From: Coffea arabica
Taxonomy: Eukaryota; Streptophyta; Magnoliopsida; Gentianales; Rubiaceae
Assembly (NCBI RefSeq): GCF_036785885.1
Contig: NC_092312.1
Span: 13,968,001-14,032,000, forward strand
DNA: 64,000 nucleotides
Direction: 5' to 3'
How positions within the stretch are numbered: position 1 is the stretch's first letter; each line of letters begins with the position of its first letter. A program made the position numbers and the translations under genes. Positions 22,898-35,700 of the stretch are shown piece by piece. Below the pieces are notes generated by a model, which did not search any database, was not told the origin of the DNA, and worked only from the letters and a program-made list of their open reading frames with translations.

Positions 22898-23469
22898 GGA
22901 TTAATTCTTCTTTGCACTCCCGAGTCTATACCATTTTTTCACTTTGCACTACAAACTTTAATTTTGGATAATTTGCATAATAAATTATCAATTTTAGACA
23001 CTTTGTACCCTAAAATCTTAAATTTATCCCATTTAAATCCAATCAATGATAGCAGAAGTAAAATTAACAAGATGGTGGACTATGTAAATTAATGACAACA
23101 TATCATTTCATTTTATCTGCGATCCCTTGATTTCTTTTGATCATTTTCAACATAAATTACTAATATTGTTAGCAAAATTAATAAGGAAAAAGATAGTGTA
23201 AATTAATAGCAATGTATTGTTTTGTTCTAGTTACGATATTTTGGCTCATTTTCACTACTTTTAGCACATTGTCATCAATTTGTAAGGTTATCTATGCTGT
23301 TAATTTTTCTAAAATTATCATTTCATTGATTTAAATAGAATAAACTTGATAATTTAGGGCGTAAAGTCCCTAAAATTGAGAGTTTGGAGTGTAAAGTATC
23401 CAAAATTAGAGTTTAGGTTGCAAAGTGTGAAAGTAGCACAAGTTTCAGGGTGCAAAGTGTAATTAGTCC
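22898..23469. mobile_element. Mutator-like MITE with long TIRs and 10-bp target duplication
   Basis: A 572-bp element. The termini GGATTAATTC and ...AATTAGTCC are inverted, and the similarity continues inward for about 150 bp on each side, including CTTTGCAC and AATTTTGGATA. It is flanked by the direct repeat ATATTAGAGG at 22888-22897 and 23470-23479. Long TIRs plus a 9-11-bp duplication are typical of Mutator-like elements. It has no transposase frame, so it is non-autonomous. Confidence 0.85.
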
Positions 23470-23559
23470 ATATTAGAGGACTGCTCCATGTTCTAAAATT
23501 TTCTAAAACAAAAACAAAATTGATATATGAAGACCCTTTAGTCTAAACTCTAAATCTTG

Positions 23560-23830
23560 GTCTTCAGTGTACAATGGAAAACCAAAACAAGTCTTGGTCT
23601 TTTGCGTGCAATTCATTTATTGACACAAAAGTGATGATTTCCACAAAGTGACAAATGAAAATGATTTTACTGATTCTCAAAGTCTTGGTCTTTAGTGTAC
23701 AATCAGAAGAAAAAAAAAAAAAAAGTCTTGGCCCTTTGCGTACAATGAATTTATCTGAGACAGACTAGTAAGACATTGACAAAATGAAAATGATTGTACT
23801 GATTCTCAAAGCTATTGTTCTTAAGATGAT
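23560..23830 (+). repeat. Tandem duplication of about 130 bp
   Basis: The order GTCTTGGTCTT-AGTGTACAAT, AAGTCTTGG, TTTGCGT, AATGAAAATGATT and TACTGATTCTCAAAG occurs twice in a row (about 23567-23684 and 23685-23810). A partial third trace, GATGATTTCCACAAAGTGA, follows. Confidence 0.75.
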
Positions 23831-23839
23831 TTCCACAAA

Positions 23840-24307
23840 GTGATGATTAGGAATTTTTTTTTTTTAAAATACCACTTTAGAAAACTTATCAATAGGTTGA
23901 TGTCAAAAAGTTTTTCTCCCGAATTTACTAAGGCATTAGGTGTTGACTGCGCAGTTGTCAGTGGAGGAAATGAATGATCCACTAGCATACCAATCTCTCT
24001 TAGTCTTGACTTCTATAATGTGGCAAATTGAGAAAAAAATTAGATGGAAATGGAACTGAAATGCAATACTAAAGAAGTTGCACCTGCATTGCACATGTTC
24101 GTCATAATTAAACAAAACCATACGTAGATTTTCAAATTTATTTTACTTTAACGAAGAGTGGTAAAATATGTAGATGCCATCCAAAGCACTCCACGGATTA
24201 TACGTATGGTTAAAATTGTCTATATATGTAGAGGAAGTTGCACTACTTGCTATCCATTCTAGCAAATGCCTGTCTCGGTTGTCTTAGAACTCGAGCTGAG
24301 TATAGTC
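23840..24307 (+). promoter_or_regulatory. Upstream region of the LRR receptor kinase gene
   Basis: No gene is seen. A TATATATG motif at about 24221-24231 lies some 80 bp before the chosen start and could serve as a TATA box. Confidence 0.4.
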
Positions 24308-27300
24308 ATGAAGAAAATTTACTACTTTTTCACCCTCGGGCTCTTCTTGTTAAGTTATCTGATAGATAGTTTAGCCACGACGGCCACCAACATTACCACA
24401 GATCAATTAGCCCTTCTTTCTTTGAGAGCTAAAATCACTTCAGATCCTCAACAAATGCTAGCCAACAACTGGTCCGTTGCTTCTTCAGTTTGTGAATGGA
24501 GAGGAGTCACTTGCGGCTCTCGCCACCGCAGAGTGACTGCCTTGAACATCTCCAACTTGGGTCTTACCGGCACTATTCCTCCACAGTTGGGGAACCTGTC
24601 ATTTCTCAAGTCCATTGACATCAGTGTGAACGATTTTCATGGAGAACTTCCCCATGAATTGATTCGATTACGCAGGCTACGAGTCCTTAATTTTGCCATT
24701 AACAAGCTTAGTGGAGATATTCCATCTTGGGTTGGTTCCTTGCAAGAACTCCAACACTTTTCTATCGAGAACAATAGCTTTACGGGCTTTGTCCCAGCTT
24801 CTATCTCCAACATGTCAAAGCTAGATACTTTGATACTGTCATTCAATCCCTTGCAAGGAACAATTCCAATGGAGATTGGATATCTAAGCAACTTGAAGGA
24901 AATAGTTATGTACCAAAATCGGCTTTCAGGTTCTTTGCCACTGGGGATGTTCAATATTTCCTCACTGGAATATATTGGTCTTGCTGATAATAGCCTATCT
25001 GGCAGTCTTCCAGTTGGCATCTGCCCCCGTCTTCAAGGACTCAAATGGCTTGACCTTTCCCACAACAAATTCAGTGGTATGATACCGTCATCGTTATCTG
25101 AATGTTCAAAGCTTCAAGTATTGGGGTTGTCTTATAACAACTTTACCGGAGTGATACCAGAAGAATTTGGCAACTTGACGGTGCTCGAGGAATTATATCT
25201 TGGCAATAACAGCTTAAAAGGTACCCTTCCTAACTTTTGCATTTGTATAGATAAACAGCTTAAAATGTGAATGTTTGCATTTACATAAAATGTTGCACGT
25301 AATCAACAAGTGCGCGCCCCTAGGTACGCATTACAAAAGTGCATAATCTAATGTAGCTCTGTTTTATATTAACTCTTTTTTGCTTGTTAAAATCGTCTTG
25401 TGATGAGAAGAAAAGTTGGAGTAGAAAATTTAGCACTAGCTATCTTTTAATGCAAGTATGATGAGTCCTCGATCCATGATTTTAGTGCTTCATGTAAGTT
25501 CTCATGTTACAAAAGCTAAAATCTGTTTTTTTTTTTTTTTGTTTTGCTTACAAAGATTGTTGTAAGACATACTGCACAAATTGCTTTACGAAGTCAGCGC
25601 GCAACATATCGTTAGCTAACCTTGGGCAGTAATGTAGCTTAAATGGTAAGTCCTAACTGTTGGGTTTGTGCAAAATTGAGATATAATTAGAGCCGGTAGC
25701 ATGTCTCGATTTTCAAGTTTCAATGAGCTACTCAGGCCCAAAGTGACTATGAGGAGGACAGATTAAAAAAAAAATAAAAATAAAAATAAAAATGGAATGG
25801 GCCTTAGATAGGGTTAATTTCATAAATACCCAACAATTAATAGGATTACTTGTTGTAATAATGGGTACACATTGGGACCTAGCTATAATCATTGCTTCTT
25901 TTTTTCCGGGCTCTCTTTCATTTTTTTTTTAAATTTATTTTTTTCTTGCTTGATTTGTTTATAATTGACTCTAACTCATCAACCAAGGTGGCTTTCAATC
26001 TTTCCTTGAACTCTTAACATTTCTTTCTTGCTGAATTCCCCACAGTTCCAATTAGTTTACTACTTAACATTGAATGTATCAAAACCCATTACAAGGAAAA
26101 GTACTAGGCTTAATCACGTATTGCCCCCCTCTAATTGTGATCATGTAACAAATTAACCCTTTGTATTCACAAATTAAATCTACAAATGACTACTCCTTGT
26201 GTCTTTAGTAAAAAGATAATTTTAGCCTCATTATTAGACATTCTCATATGATCTTTTTTCTTTTCTCTTTCTTCTTCATCATTTTGCTATTATATACAGA
26301 TTTCTTTCTACTCCTCCTCCTCCTCCTCCTCCATATCGATTGTCAAATATATTGTTAATAAGCACAGAGAAGAAAAGAAGACGAAGAAAAAAGAAAACAA
26401 AAGTAAAATAGTTATACCAAATATTTAATATTTATTTATGGTAACAATTAATGCATAACAAGTATTTGTTTAATAAAATAGAAGTTACTTAGAATAAGTG
26501 TATGCTTTTAAATTTTTTATGATAATTAATTTTTTTTGCAAGAAATTATATAGTACATTATTATCAAAATTTGTATTTCATAATAGGCATTGAGAACGAG
26601 GAAAGAGAGGCTTAAACAATAATAAGGAAAACGACACGATAAAAATATTCTAATACTAAGGGCATAATTGTCATTTCCTACCCAAATACATTAGACTATT
26701 ATAATATAGGGGGACAATTTGCTTCTAATGCCTGGTTAATTACAAGGAAGGAATATATAATTGAGCCCAAACACTGTGATAACCTCCCGATCGATTTTTA
26801 CATTGTTTATTTTTTGAGTAAAGTTTCAAATTTACTGCCTATAATAGCACCAAGAGACTACCGAAAATGAAAGAGATTTCCAGCATAAGCCTAAGTGCGT
26901 CCTTATTTTTGTAATTTCCGAAGCTATTTTGCCGAAATTGATGGAAAAAAAAATCAAAATCATTTTAACAATACCTGTTTTATTTTCTGATTATTTTGCC
27001 TCTACTGCCAGCGAAAAGTCTAGCAATGCAAACCATTGAAGTAAGAGTTAAACAGTCTTTTATTCAAATTACAACAAATAATATAGTGGAACAGCAGCTC
27101 AGAGTCATAGCCCTCACGGGTCAAGGGGCGCAGGCTGGCAGACACTGCCCAAGTGTTCCAAAGTTTTTGTTCTCACTATCTAATGATATTCTGAACTCCC
27201 CTGTATCGGTTCATCAGTAACAAAAAGCTGTCAAATGATTTTGAGAAATTGGTTAGATGCTGTTCTTTTGAAGAGTCGAAAATTTTCTTAGTTTTTTTTT

Positions 27301-30063
27301 TTTTTCTTTTCAAATTTATCCTGCCCAATAAATCTCTAAGTAGCTGAATTTGTAGACAATTTAAATTTAATGGCCAACTCAAATGTACCAGTCCAAAATT
27401 TTCAAAATCAGGGTTGAAGTGTTGAAGACAATTTTGCAGGTGTGATCCCACAGGTGGTTGGGAATTTAACCTTGCTCACAGTGCTAGATCTAACTCAAAA
27501 TAAGTTGACAGGTATTGATGCATTTTCATGAACAACAACTCACTATGAGTTTCTCATTTCTGAATTTATGTATTGCGTTAACATTTGTAAACTTTATAGG
27601 TACCATACCAAAAGAGTTTGGCCACCTAAAGAATCTAAACCTACTTAATCTGGGCTCAAATAGCCTAACTGGATCCATACCAGACCAAATATTCAACATC
27701 TCAATGCTACAGGAACTAACCCTGACGCAGAATAATCTTTCTGGAGGACTTCCACCATCCATGGGTTTTGGATTAATCAACCTTGAAGAGCTTTTTCTAG
27801 ATCTAAATGAGTTTGATGGAGCCATACCAGCCTCGATCTCTAATGCATCTAAATTAACTACATTAGACTTGGATACAAACAAATTCAGTGGTCTAATTCC
27901 AAGCTCTCTTGGGGATCTAAGACTACTAGAAATACTGGATCTCTCTAAAAATCATTTGACCACTGAGCCTTGGTCAAGAGAATTGAGCTTCATCAATTAC
28001 TTGACAAATTGTAAGTATTTGAAACAATTAGCTTTTTATGACAATCCGATGCACGGTTTTCTTCCGATATCAGTTGGAAACCTTTCAACTTCTATGGAGA
28101 GATTCTATGCATATGATTGCGGAATCAAGGGAAGCATTCCTGATGCAATTGGGAATTTGAGCAATCTATTTGTTTTGAGCCTATTTGCAAATCACCTGAG
28201 TAGGTCCGTTCCAGTCACAGTGAAACATTTGCAAAAGCTTCAAGTTTTGAATTTCCATGGTAACCAATTGAGTGGTTCAATTCCAGATAGTCTTTGTGAG
28301 TTAAAGAGCTTGTTCGTATTATCTTTGGAGCAAAATCAGTTTCGTGGGTCAATACCATCATGCTTAAGTAATGTCAGTTCTCTGAGAGTAATTATCTTTG
28401 CTGGGAACTTATTAAACTCAAGTATACCTGCAAGCTTGTGGAACCTCACTGATCTCTTTTCCTTGAATCTGTCGAACAATTCCTTGAGTGGTTCACTTCC
28501 TCAAGAAATTGAAAATTTGACGGTATTAACACTATTGGATTTGTCAGGGAATTACCTTAATGGGAACATTCCAAGTTCCATAGGAAGTTTGCAAACTTTA
28601 GCCAAACTTTCTTTAGCACAGAATAAACTTGAGGGACCTATCCCGGACTCGGTCGGGCATATGTTAAGCTTGGAAGTTTTGGACCTATCCAATAATAGTC
28701 TATCAGGTCCAATCCCAAAGTCCTTGGAGACACTTTCATATCTCAACTACATCAATCTTTCTTTCAACCGCTTAACAGGAGAAATTCCATCCGGTGGTCC
28801 TTTCGAGAGCTTCACATACGAATCATTCATATTTAATGATGACTTGTGTGGCGCTCAAAGATTTCATGTTCCCCCGTGTAGTTCTCATCAGATTCACCAA
28901 TCGAGTCGAAAGAAAGTGTTTCAAATATTAGGCATTGTATTAGGTATTGCAGCAGCAATAATTGCTCCAACTGCTGCAATTTTGCTTTTAAGATGGCGAA
29001 GAAAGGATGAGGTTTCAAGGAATACTGGCTTATTGCCCACAGTTGTTCCCAGAAGGATTTCATATTATGAACTTATGCAAGCAACCAATGGCTATGATGA
29101 AAGCAATTTACTTGGAAAAGGGAGTTTTGGATCTGTTTATAAAGGTATTTTAACAGATGGGACAATTGTCGCTGTGAAAGTCTTCACTTTGCTAGACGAA
29201 GTCACTTCTAAGAGTTTTGATGCAGAATGTCAAGCTCTACGCAACCTTCGTCATAGAAATATAATCAAAGTGATTGGCAGTTGTTCTAATCTTGACTTCA
29301 AAGCCTTAGTGCTTGATTATATACCCAACGGGAGTCTTGAAAAATGGTTGTATTCTCATAACCATTGCTTAGATCTGCCGCAAAGACTAAGCATAATGAT
29401 AGATGTTGCCTCTGCATTGGAATATCTCCATTATGGTTGCACGACACCAGTGATTCACTCTGATCTGAAACCTAGCAACATATTGCTTGACAGAGATATG
29501 GTTGCTTATGTATGTGACTTTGGCATTGCAAAGTTTTTGGATGAAGGAAACAGTGTTTTGCTTACCAAGACTCTTGCAACACTTGGATACATGGCTCCAG
29601 GTTGGCCATATCTGACTTCCTTTAAATTGTTTCTATATCTAAAATTTGTAGAATTTTGTGTCAATTTCTTCAGTTTCCTCTTCTTTTTGTTTAACCATGA
29701 TTGATTGCCTTTCGTATTATAGAGTATGGAGTTGAAGGGCTGGTGTCAACAAGAGTTGACGTGTATAGTTTTGGCATAATTATGATGGAAACATTTTCAA
29801 GAATGAAGCCTAGTGATGAAATGTTCAAAGATGATTTGAGCCTGAAGAGTTGGATAGAAGAATCTCTACCTGATGCAATATTTCAGGTCGCAGATCGCAA
29901 CTTACTCGGGGAACAAGATAAGCATTTCAATGAGAAGTTGGAGTGCATATCAATGATATTCAATTTGGCTTTAAGTTGCTGCACTGAATACCCACAAGAT
30001 CGGATTAATATGAAAGATGTCGTGACAACACTCAAGAAGATAAAACGTAAACTTGACGCTTAA
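24308..30063 (+). CDS. LRR receptor-like serine/threonine kinase, subfamily XII (Xa21/EFR/FLS2-type), non-RD
   Basis: Four exons (24308-25220, 27440-27511, 27600-29600, 29723-30063) join in phase and give 1,108 residues. Residues 1-23 form a signal peptide. An N-terminal cap (CEWRGVTC) is followed by more than twenty LRRs of the LxxLxLxxNxLxGxIP type. A membrane span lies near 768-793 and a kinase domain near 825-1100, with GKGSFG, VAVK, HSDLKPSN and DFG. The residue before the catalytic Asp is Ser, not Arg, so it is a non-RD kinase, the class typical of immune pattern receptors. Exon 2 (72 bp) encodes exactly one LRR. The last intron falls inside MAPE of the activation segment. A second in-frame ATG at 24266 lies upstream, but it would bury the signal peptide. 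The ligand is unknown. It is on the same strand as the surrounding LEA_2 genes. Confidence 0.87.
25221..27439 (+). other. First intron of the receptor kinase gene, carrying a MITE
   Basis: A 2.2-kb intron lying between two LRR-encoding exons. Most of its central part is the Mutator-like MITE at 26099-26739. Short A/T runs and a (CTC)n stretch near 26311-26331 are also present. No further LRR exon was found. Confidence 0.75.
26099..26739. mobile_element. Mutator-like MITE inside receptor kinase intron 1
   Basis: A 641-bp segment flanked by the direct repeat TTACAAGGAA at 26089-26098 and 26740-26749. The ends are weakly inverted: ACTAGGCTTA...TTGCCCCCCT on the left, and the complement ACCAGGCATTA...TTGTCCCCCT on the right. 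TIR similarity is lower than in the other two Mutator-like MITEs of this window, so it is probably older. Confidence 0.65.
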
Positions 30064-31696
30064 TCAGGTGCCTCGTGAAAGTATATTCTCATAACTTAAT
30101 CCCACAAAACAAGTTTCTTCTTCTTGAATAATCTTTAGAGTATCTTGTCTGCAGGATGATGCCAAGAATTGGAACGTGATGCAAGACAATAAATGTTGTC
30201 ATCCAAGTTAGAAATTAATAGGTGCTAAAGTTTTATTCCCTTCTCTGAAAATGTTGTTTTGTGAATCTATTTGCAGGTATGTAATGCTAAGTGCATTTTC
30301 TTAGTTGTTATTTGAGAGAAATCCAGAGGAAAATCACATAGGAGGTGACAGCATTTGAAATTAGAACTGAAGCACGTTATTTCTAATTCCGACCCAAAAT
30401 TGTATGTGCATAGTCTTGCTTCGTGAAAGTTGAAACTCTCCATTTGATTTATGCATTTTGCAGATTAGACCATTTTCTTCCTGTTTCCTTGTACTTTAGT
30501 TTTTCTTTTGCTCTTGAGAAATTTAGAAAGCCCCATTTAATTAACATATTATATTACAAAGAGTCTTTTGTACTACAAGTTTTTGCATCAATTTAGACCA
30601 CGAAAAGACTCTTTACTACTTTCTCCCTTTTGTTTCGTGGTTTTTCTTTATTCAATCATGATTTTTGAAGTCTTTATATATGCAGAATTTCTTCTATGTT
30701 GGTACTGTATGCTATTCCATTGTTGTTGATAATGGAGTGTAGCAAAGTAGTACAACCGCGCATATAAATCAGGCATTTTTTGCAATCGATTTGAAATTAA
30801 AATCACCAAAATTGGTTAGCTAAATTTGATTTAATTAGTGATAATTCGGTTCATTTAGTTAATTATTGAGCTTATGTTCGGTTAAGTTATTTTAGTATTT
30901 ACAACTTTGTAACTATGTTACTTCCAACTGTTTTATCAAGATACTGTACTTTTAAATGTAACAAACAACTATCTAAATTTAAAGCAAACACACACTTACT
31001 TTTGACTTAATAGGCAATATCTCAATCTAAACATAAATCTTACTCCATTTTTTCTTTTCTTTACTCCATTCCAACTCAACAAGGTTCAATAGAGTCTCCG
31101 TATCTTCCAGTAATTAATGCAACGTACTTGAAATTTAATTGGTGCTAAAACTGCTTACATTTTTCAAATAGATTCACAAGTTTAGACAAAATTTAATATT
31201 TACCCGTTTGTGTGTAGGTAAAATGCTATACTTGTATTAAATCAGCTCTAAGGGTAAAAATTACATCACACGCCCAGATACAATGTATTTGAAGAATAGA
31301 TACTATAGATCTAAAAATTGATAAGAACTATATTGTAAAGCTCCAATAATAAATGCTTCAGTCGCTAGATTTATTAATTAACTATTTCAAGTTTCATTAT
31401 TAATTGTGAGACTTGTCAAGATAGAACCAAGAAATCCAGATCTGACAACCAAAATTTGAAAACTTAGATCTAATAACAAAATAAATTAACTTATGAAAAA
31501 ATTCATGCTAGAAATCCATAAGAGAGAAGAAAACTCTCACTAAAGTATGAAAATGCAAAAAAAAAAAAAAAAAAAAAAAAGAAGAAGAAGAAGAAGAAGA
31601 GGGAAGGAGACCCTCCCTTGTAGGAGATCTTCTGAAGGAGGAAAAGTTAAAAGGAATGAGGAGAGTTTTGGTTGACAGAAAAGTGACGTATTGGGG
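30064..31696. other. 3' flank of the receptor kinase gene, intergenic
   Basis: AT-rich sequence without a supported gene. It contains an A-run followed by (GAA)n at 31558-31600. The first 300 bp probably include the 3' UTR of the kinase gene. Confidence 0.4.
31558..31600. repeat. Poly(A) plus (GAA)n microsatellite
   Basis: A run of more than 20 A is followed by about six GAA triplets. A retroposed tail is possible, but no body or target duplication was found. Confidence 0.85.
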
Positions 31697-31705
31697 GTAG
31701 CATTG

Positions 31706-32193
31706 GGCTTCAAATCCTCTGTCCTCAAAGTAGTCTCTATCCCCTCTGTCCCTTATTTATACAGCTGTCACGTGTCTTTAATCTTTTGTTAATCCAAATT
31801 CAAATAAATTTTAGATTAAATAACTATTTCTTGCAAACAAGTGAATTTTGGAATAACTAAAATTTAATTATAAATAAGAAAATATTACCTGTGACAATTG
31901 CGTTGAGCACAACATACGTTGGCTATTTGGTTCCCATATGTTTAAACCATCTTTACTACCAATAGGACCTTCATGCACATGCTTAAAAATAAAAAATATA
32001 AATGAATAATTATATCATCAAGACTCAAAAAAATTATATCAGCATAATATCTAATTAAAAAGCTTGCTTTTTATGCAAACAAACCCATTGTTTATTTGAG
32101 TTTAGGTTAACAAAAGATTAATGACACGTGGCAAATGTATAAATAAGGGACAGAGGGGACAGAGATTATTTTGGGGACAGTGGATTTGAAGCC
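31706..32193. mobile_element. Mutator-like MITE, 103-bp TIRs, perfect 9-bp target duplication
   Basis: A 488-bp element. Its left 103 bp (31706-31808) align without gaps to the reverse complement of its right 103 bp (32091-32193), with about 12 mismatches counted by eye (near 88%). It starts GGCTTCAAATCC and ends GGATTTGAAGCC. Direct repeats GTAGCATTG flank it at 31697-31705 and 32194-32202. Both arms carry a CACGTG G-box (31769-31774 and 32125-32130) within an ABRE-like context. There is no transposase, so it is non-autonomous. Confidence 0.93.
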
Positions 32194-32289
32194 GTAGCAT
32201 TGTTCCAACATCTTCCGATATAATTGCCACGTTGTATGCTGCCAACTTTGTATACCATGTTAGATACCACTTACATTCACCATTCAATG

Positions 32290-32335
32290 TCTAACATGAA
32301 ACTAACATAGGTATAGTGGAGGGATTCCCTCCCTT
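32290..32335 (+). repeat. Remnant of the LEA_2 upstream block (unit X)
   Basis: AACATGAAACTAACATAGGTATAGTGGAGGGATTCCCTCCCTT nearly copies the block upstream of copies B and C, but no LEA_2 gene follows. It goes straight into sequence resembling the 3' side of the units (compare 42420-42510). This suggests a unit from which the gene was deleted. Confidence 0.6.
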
Positions 32336-32444
32336 AAACAGGCCTTTTTTCAATTATTTTCTTGGCTTCTCTATTCTGTTACCCTCCATCCACTTTGATT
32401 TTGATGACTGAAAACAAGGTCATAATCATTCATGATAAGCATTT

Positions 32445-32717
32445 TGTTACAATTTTTGAGAAAAATAATAAGAGAAGAAAATGATAAGAGTTTATTATTT
32501 TGTAAAACTTACACAACTTATAACATGATTTTACTCTATTTATAGAGTTCAAAACAACTCTACTAATTATCCCACTAACTCCACTAACTATCCCACTAAT
32601 TCTACTAACTTCACTAATTTCACTAGTTACTCCACTAACTCCACTAATTCCACTAACTAGGTGGAACAAAATAAACAAACATGGTCAACTAAAAAATAAT
32701 TGAATATATTTCTAATA
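32445..32717 (-). repeat. 3' LTR of the Copia element
   Basis: 273 bp. It contains a minisatellite-like run of CCACTAACT/CCACTAATT variants (32570-32660) that is longer than in the other LTR. It starts with TGTTACAA; the other end has decayed. Confidence 0.9.
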
Positions 32718-35700
32718 ATCCCTCCCTTAAACTGAAAGTTTTCCAAACATTCAATTTAATAGGATTTATCAACTGCACAGACTCCAAGTAGCTTCCTTAA
32801 TTTGTGAAACGTGGATAACTTCAATGGTTTGGTCATTTTGTCAGCAATTTGATCTTTACTTTTACAGTAGAGAAAATTAATTATTCCATCCCTTATAAAC
32901 TCCCTTAGAAGTAAAATTTCACATGTATTTGGTTCTTCTATGGAGAACTTGATTTTTTGAGAGTTTGATAGCAGAACTATTGTCACGGTAAATTGCAGTA
33001 GCTCATTCTTACTGAAAATGCAACTCTTTAAAAATATTCCTATTGTCACGTTAAATTGTAGTAGCTCATTCTTACTGAAAATACAACTATTTAAAAATAT
33101 ATCTTAGCCACATTGCTTGACAGGCACATGTCATTGCAGTTACATACTTTGTTTCAGTTGTTGATAAAGTAATAATTGGTTGCTTCTTTGAATACCATGA
33201 AATAGCTGCTGAACTCATCATGAATATATAGCCAAACATACTCTTTCTATCATCAAGATTGCCTGCATAGTCACTATCAGTAAAACCAAATAAATATGAT
33301 TTTTTACTATTCTTGTAGAACAACTCATATTTAATGGTTCCCTGCAAGTATCGAAGAATTCTCTTGGCAGTTAGAAGATGTGTCTCCCTTGGATTTTTCA
33401 TGTATCTACTAATAAAACTTACAGTATGCATGATATCAGGTCTTGTGTCTATCAAATACATGAGATTTCTCACAATTTGCTTGTAAAGGGTGCTATCAAC
33501 CCTTTTTCCTTCAAATTCTTTGATGAGTTTTAAATCCACTTCAATTGATGTATTAACAGAATTACAATTCTTCATTTGAAACCCGTTCAAAATTTCTTGT
33601 ACATATTTCCTTTGAAAGATAAAAATTCCAGCAGCAGATTGCACCACTTCAATGCCCAAAAAATAATGTATCTTTTTAAGATTAGACATATCAAATTCAG
33701 CCATCATAGATTTTTTTAAATTTCTCAAACATGGCACTATCATTTTCAGTAAAAATAAGACCGTCAACCTATAAACAAACAATGAGTAATTTACCTCCAT
33801 CTCCAATTTTTATAAAAAAGTGTATGTTCATATGGACATTTTTTAAATCCCTCTTTAGAAAAATATACGATTATACCAAACACGTGAGACTTGTTTTAAT
33901 CTGTATAATACCTTTTTGAGTTTGTATATCTTATGTTCACTTCCAACCTTCACATAACCAGGAGGTTGATCAATAAATACCTGTTCCTGTAAATCACCAT
34001 GTAAAAATGCTAATTTCACATCCAACTGGAAGACAGGCCATTAATGTTGTGCTGCCAATGCATTCACTATCCTGATCGTGTCATGCCTTACGACTGGAAC
34101 AAAAATTTCTTCATAATCCACACCAAATTCTTGCTTATAGTCTTTAGCTACTAAACGTGCTTTGTACTTGTCAACTTCTCCATTCTCCTTCAATTTCATC
34201 TTCTACACCCACTTGACACCAATTGATTTTTATCTTTCTAGAAGATCAGTTAACTCCCATGTGTTGTTCGTTCAATAGTTGCAACTTTTTCATCCATTGT
34301 CTTCTGCCACTTTGAATCTTTGATAGTCTCTTCAAAAACTATAGGATCACAATTAAAAAATAGAGCAAAAAATGTAAGTGGATCCTTAGATTGGTCAATT
34401 TCAATTATCTCATAATCGATTGTCCATGTAGATCTTTTTCTAATACGTTGAAGTCGTCCTTCATTTTCTGCTACTGTTTGGGAACTTGGAACATCATTTA
34501 AACCATCTGATGGAATTTGTTCTGTCAGCTGTTGCCTGTTTTCTTCATCAATTTCATCAAAATCAGCAGGTATTTCTTGTTTAATACATTGCTACTTCAT
34601 GGCCAAAAATTTTTCTCATCAAAAATTACATCCCGACTGATGACAATTTTCTTAGTGATGAAATTGTAAAGCTTGTAATCCTTTGATTGATCACTAACAC
34701 AAAAAAAAAAATACATTTTTCTGCCTTATTATCTAAATTTGTCCTCTTTTGGTTTGAAATATGAGTATAGGCATTACATCCAAAAATTTTGATATGATCC
34801 ACTGTTGGTTTCTGTCTGCTCCACGTTTCCTCAGGTGTCATATTTTTAACATTAAGTATGGGACTTCTGTTCAATATATGAATGCTCCAATTGACAGCTT
34901 TAGGCCAAAAAAATTTTGAAACACCACTTCTTGTCAAAAAAGTTCTTATCATGTTCAAGATTGAACGATTCTTCCTCTCCGAAATATCATTCTGTGGTAA
35001 CGTATAGGCTGCTGTAAGTTGCTTCTAGATTCTATACTCCTCACAAAATTTTATAAATTTTTGTGACTTATATTCTCCACCATGATCACTGCGAAAAATC
35101 TTTATAGACTTGTCTGTTTCCTTTTCGACAAGAGTCATGAAATTTTTGAAACTTGAAAATGTTTCAGATTTTTTCTGCAAAAAATAGATCCCAGTTTTTC
35201 TACTATAATCATCAATAAACATCATAAAATAATGTTTTCCACCATTAGATGGTTGATTTATGGGTCTACATAAATCAGAGTGAACCAACTCCAATGCGTT
35301 TTTTGCTCTCCATGATTTTCTTTTGAAAAGTTATCTTGATGTTGTTTACTAACGACACACTCTTTACAAAATTCTGAAAAAATTGTAATCTAAGGTAGAC
35401 CAGCCACCATATTTTTCTGCTACAAAGTCTTTAATCCACTAAAGTTTAGGTGTCCATAACAAAAATGTCATAACCATACCATATCTTTCAATTTTGCTGA
35501 GAAATATGAATTAGTCGAGTTTTGCAAATACAGTGAAAACATACAATTTGCCATCATCTTAACTTGACCAATTAATCCCAACTTTACATTTCAAACTCGA
35601 CATACTCCATTTTTGATAGAAATCTCGCACCTCTTTTCTAACAACTGACCCACACTAAATAAGTTTATCTTTAAGTTGGGAACAAAAAGAATATCAGTGA

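Noticed and set aside
25620-25795. Stretch starting GTAGCTTAAATGG and ending in A-rich repeats, looking like a retroposon
   Set aside because: An A box could be argued, but no B box or flanking duplication was found.
32430-32678. Open frame with a repeated Ser-Gly-Val/Ile pattern
   Set aside because: It is the translation of CCACTAACT repeats in the Copia LTR, not a gene.
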